A stretch of 6,519 bases of DNA from Verrucomicrobiota bacterium (GTDB lineage: Bacteria; Verrucomicrobiota; Verrucomicrobiia; Limisphaerales; JAFMIX01), in NCBI GenBank assembly GCA_026397895.1, contig JAPLTZ010000137.1, positions 1 to 6,519 of the forward strand, given 5' to 3'. Numbering within the stretch: the stretch's first letter is position 1; each line of letters begins with the position of its first letter. The notes under the pieces are model-generated. The model was given only the letters and a program-made list of their open reading frames with translations. It ran no database searches and was not told the DNA's origin. This document shows positions 5,914 to 6,519 of the stretch, piece by piece. Both the position numbers and the translations under genes were made by a program.

Positions 5914-6519
5914 TCAGACTTTCTGTGCTTCCTTCGCCCAAGTGTCTTTCAACGTGATGGTGCGATTGAAGACCAGCCTTCGCCCCGCCGCCCCAGCTTC
6001 GGCTTGGCTGGCGAACTTGCCGGGCTGGGAGTCCAGATCGAGCGCGAAGTAGGCGAGGCGCTCGAATTGATAGCGCAGTTCGGGCTTCGCGTCCTTCAGG
6101 CTCGGCTCGCACTTGGCGGTGAGGACTTCGAGCGAGTGCGGGTTCAGATGTTTCTTGAAGTCGCCGTCGGCGTCCGGCTCGGGGACGGTGAAGAGGCGGT
6201 CGTAAAGGCGCACCTCGGCGTCCACGGCGTGCGCGGCGCTCACCCAATGGATCGTGCCCTTGACCTTGCGGGCGGAGGTCGCGCCGCCGGTCTTGCTGTC
6301 GAGGTCGGCGGTGCAGCGCAGCTCGGTGATGTTGCCGGCGGCGTCCTTGATGACTTCCTCGCACTTGATGATGTAGGCGTATTTGAGGCGCACTTCGCCG
6401 CCGGGTTTGAGGCGGAAGAATTTCGGCGGCGGCACTTCCTTGAAATCGTCCTGCTCGATGTAGAGTTCGCGGCTGAACGGGACTTTGCGTTTGCCGGCGG
6501 TCTCGTCTTCGGGATTGTT
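5914..6519 (-). CDS. glnS: Glutaminyl-tRNA synthetase (C-terminal 201 residues, runs off the right edge)
   Basis: This cytosolic class I synthetase attaches glutamine to tRNA-Gln. Only the C-terminal part is in the window, about a third of the usual length of around 550 residues; the catalytic HIGH and KMSKS regions lie beyond the edge. What is visible is the two-part anticodon-binding beta-barrel region: NNPEDETAGKRKVPFSRELY at the edge, then YIEQDDF, FFRLKPGGEVRLKYAYIIKC, ELRCTADLDSKTGG, KVKGTIHWVSAAHAVDAEVR, LYDRLFTVPEPDADGDF and a final RYQFERLAYFALDLDS. These are characteristic of GlnRS rather than GluRS, whose C-terminal domain is helical. A GlnRS implies direct glutaminylation rather than only the GatCAB amidation route. 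The gene ends in tandem TGA TGA codons at 5916-5911 and is followed 7 nt later by the membrane-protein gene. Confidence 0.95.
   Translation of the reverse strand, partial: NNPEDETAGKRKVPFSRELYIEQDDFKEVPPPKFFRLKPGGEVRLKYAYIIKCEEVIKDAAGNITELRCTADLDSKTGGATSARKVKGTIHWVSAAHAVDAEVRLYDRLFTVPEPDADGDFKKHLNPHSLEVLTAKCEPSLKDAKPELRYQFERLAYFALDLDSQPGKFASQAEAGAAGRRLVFNRTITLKDTWAKEAQKV

Overview
The window comes from a GC-rich bacterial chromosome, and every gene I can support lies on the minus strand. Gene content (glutaminyl-tRNA synthetase, a fused uroporphyrinogen-III methyltransferase/synthase, BatD, a PstS-like protein, a PAS protein with a C-terminal Cys4 module) fits the Verrucomicrobiota or a related PVC lineage. 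That placement is an impression from protein style, not a phylogenetic result. No mobile element, CRISPR array, rRNA or tRNA was recognised.

In the direction of transcription (right to left) the layout is as follows. The C-terminal third of glnS (6519-5914) is followed after 7 nt by an AT-richer gene for a small membrane protein with a possible bacterial PH-like domain (5906-5349). That gene is followed, with stop and start codons abutting, by a TfoX N-terminal-domain protein (5348-4992). These three probably form one transcription unit, with a hairpin just after the third gene. Then come a PAS-domain protein ending in a CxxC...CxxC module (4902-4198), whose stop codon sits in the loop of a likely intrinsic terminator, and an exported PstS-like phosphate-binding protein (4105-3245). 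Tandem hairpins follow pstS. Next is a previously unlisted 33-codon gene for a candidate small lipoprotein (3109-3008), then the cobA-hemD fusion (2930-1419), then a 101-bp intergenic region with two inverted repeats, and finally the N-terminal 439 residues of BatD (1317 to the left edge).

Functionally this is mostly housekeeping and envelope biology: tRNA-Gln charging, tetrapyrrole synthesis feeding siroheme/cobamides and heme, phosphate capture, and an envelope Bat protein. The genes do not obviously form one pathway. I do not see a clear new defence or biosynthetic system. The points most worth a second look are the hidden mini-lipoprotein, the compositionally foreign membrane-protein gene inserted between glnS and the TfoX-like gene, the PAS-Cys4 protein without an output domain, and the structured intergenic repeats.
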